A stretch of DNA of 60,475 bases from positions 375,292 through 435,766 of the forward strand of contig DCZO01000001.1 in NCBI GenBank assembly GCA_002331335.1. The letters are read 5' to 3'. Each line of letters starts with the position of its first letter. The stretch's first letter is position 1. The DNA is from Nitrospira sp. UBA2082. Its GTDB lineage: Bacteria; Nitrospirota; Nitrospiria; Nitrospirales; Nitrospiraceae. The notes below the pieces were generated by a model. The model had not been told where the DNA came from. It worked only from the letters and a program-made list of their open reading frames with translations, and did no database searches. The translations under genes and the position numbers were made by a program. Positions 59,722 through 60,475 of the stretch are shown piece by piece.

Positions 59722-60475
59722 GGCCCAAGGCGAAACGAACCGCGGCCCAGTGGATGGCCGAACGCTTTGGGCTCAGTCAGCGACGGGTCTGTCGGGTGCT
59801 TGAGTTGGATCGGAACACGTTGCGGTATCGCAGTCGGCGTCAGGACGATGCGGGCCTGCGGACACGGATCCGGGAGATTGCCGAGCACAAGCGGCGGTAT
59901 GGCTGTCCCCGAATCTATGTGCGCTTACGGCGCGAGGGCTGGCGTGTGAACCATAAGAAGGTCGAACGGCTCTATTATCGTGACGAACAGCTGTCCTTGC
60001 GGCGGCGACGACGAAGGAAGGCCGCGGCGGTGCCCCGCGTGGCCCTGCCCACGCCCACGCACCCAGGCCGTTGTTATGCCATCGACTTCGTCCATGACCG
60101 GCTCGTGACCGGCCGACGATTCAAATGTTTGACGATGACCGATCTGTGTTCGAAAGAGGTGCCGGTGATTGCAGTGGAGGTCTCGATTGGCGGGGCCCGA
60201 GTCTGCCGGATTCTGGACCAGTTGTTCGCCACACGGCCGTTGCCAGATACCTTGATTCTGGATAACGGGCCCGAATTCGCCGGGACGGCCTTGGATGCCT
60301 GGGCGGCTCAACATGGGGTGCACCTCCATTTCATTCAGCCAGGCGTTCTGCACCGGCTTCCCTTCATTGAAAGCTTCAATGGGAAGTTTCGGGATGAATG
60401 TTTGAACGAGCACTGGTTTCTGACGCTAGAAGAAGCGCAGCTCGTGATTGAAGCCTGGCGACGAGAGTACAATGA
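59709..60475 (+). CDS. IS3-family transposase OrfB, 3' end outside window
   Basis: The -1 frame is open from the slippery A-run to the last base. It reads KKLVGPKAKRTAAQWMAERF, an HTH/zinc-like region, and then the DDE integrase core: Asp 60084 (YAIDFVHD), Asp 60261 (LILDNGPEF) and Glu 60369 (FIESFNGKFRDE), with 35 residues between the last two. The normally conserved GKPxQNA before FIESFNG is replaced by a different six-residue stretch caused by a 17-bp local inversion (60344-60360). The frame remains open, but activity may be impaired. Confidence 0.9.

Larger units (their letters stand above)
59379..60475 (+). mobile_element. IS3-family insertion sequence, cut by the window end
   Basis: The left end begins near TGACCTTCCCCCCGAAAAC (59379), like the termini of IS3-family elements. 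OrfA and OrfB follow in the expected order with an A-run frameshift site between them. The right end is outside the window. Confidence 0.85.

Noticed and set aside
59925..60413. 162-residue minus-strand frame inside the IS3 element
   Set aside because: The + strand frame holds the DDE transposase core with correct spacing.
1..60475. CRISPR array
   Set aside because: No set of regularly spaced direct repeats was seen; the tandem repeat at 27963 has only two abutting units.

Overview
The window looks like a chromosome segment from a Nitrospira-type bacterium (Nitrospirota). This is inferred from the fairly high GC, the coding style, the paired fatty-acid desaturases, the hemE-hemH-hemY order and the wealth of RHS proteins. 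No database search was possible. Housekeeping genes (hemE/H/Y, purM/N, mazG, ntrY/ntrX-like, a tRNA-Ala) alternate with accessory surface and secretion genes and with small repeats.

Region 1 (1-27670) is the most interesting. It opens with the 3' part of a giant RHS/YD-repeat protein. Next come a pseudopilin, a type IV pilin and a pilG/pilH/pilI-like block in the Myxococcus order, then a LuxR-type regulator. A long secretin/pilus-assembly operon follows: PilZ, secretin, pseudopilin, coiled-coil lipoprotein, GspE/PilB ATPase and PilM/N/O/P-like proteins. It closes with a four-gene operon in which a second RHS protein is split in two by a cassette (fibronectin III domain, separate secreted tail-collar protein, new signal peptide). 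The C-terminal RHS chain ends in a HExxH putative metallopeptidase tip and is followed by an AT-rich YD-repeat gene. Four transcription units here share one operator-promoter element (CCCCCC ... GGATTG followed by a -10 box), so pilins, the secretin operon and the split RHS operon probably form one regulon.

Region 2 (27671-31500) holds a transposase remnant, a complete REP-associated tyrosine transposase (RAYT) element with near-perfect 25-bp terminal inverted repeats, a nucleotidyltransferase-fold gene, an outer-membrane protein and a small palindromic element.

Region 3 (31540-48245) is mostly ordinary: a cluster of exported small proteins and a phosphate-binding-like protein, a DMT transporter, two desaturases, haem synthesis, cyclopropane fatty acid synthase, a flavin reductase, a Sel1 protein and MazG.

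Region 4 (48434-49815) is a small accessory island with a HEPN-like protein and an HTH protein. Region 5 (49919-58578) has TerC, DUF1844, a 208-bp palindromic element, an NtrY/NtrX-like two-component pair, purM-purN, a DUF72 protein and tRNA-Ala(CGC). The window ends in an IS3-family element cut by the edge; its second reading frame carries a 17-bp local inversion. Several strong promoters place the transcript start on or within a few bases of the start codon, suggesting leaderless mRNAs.
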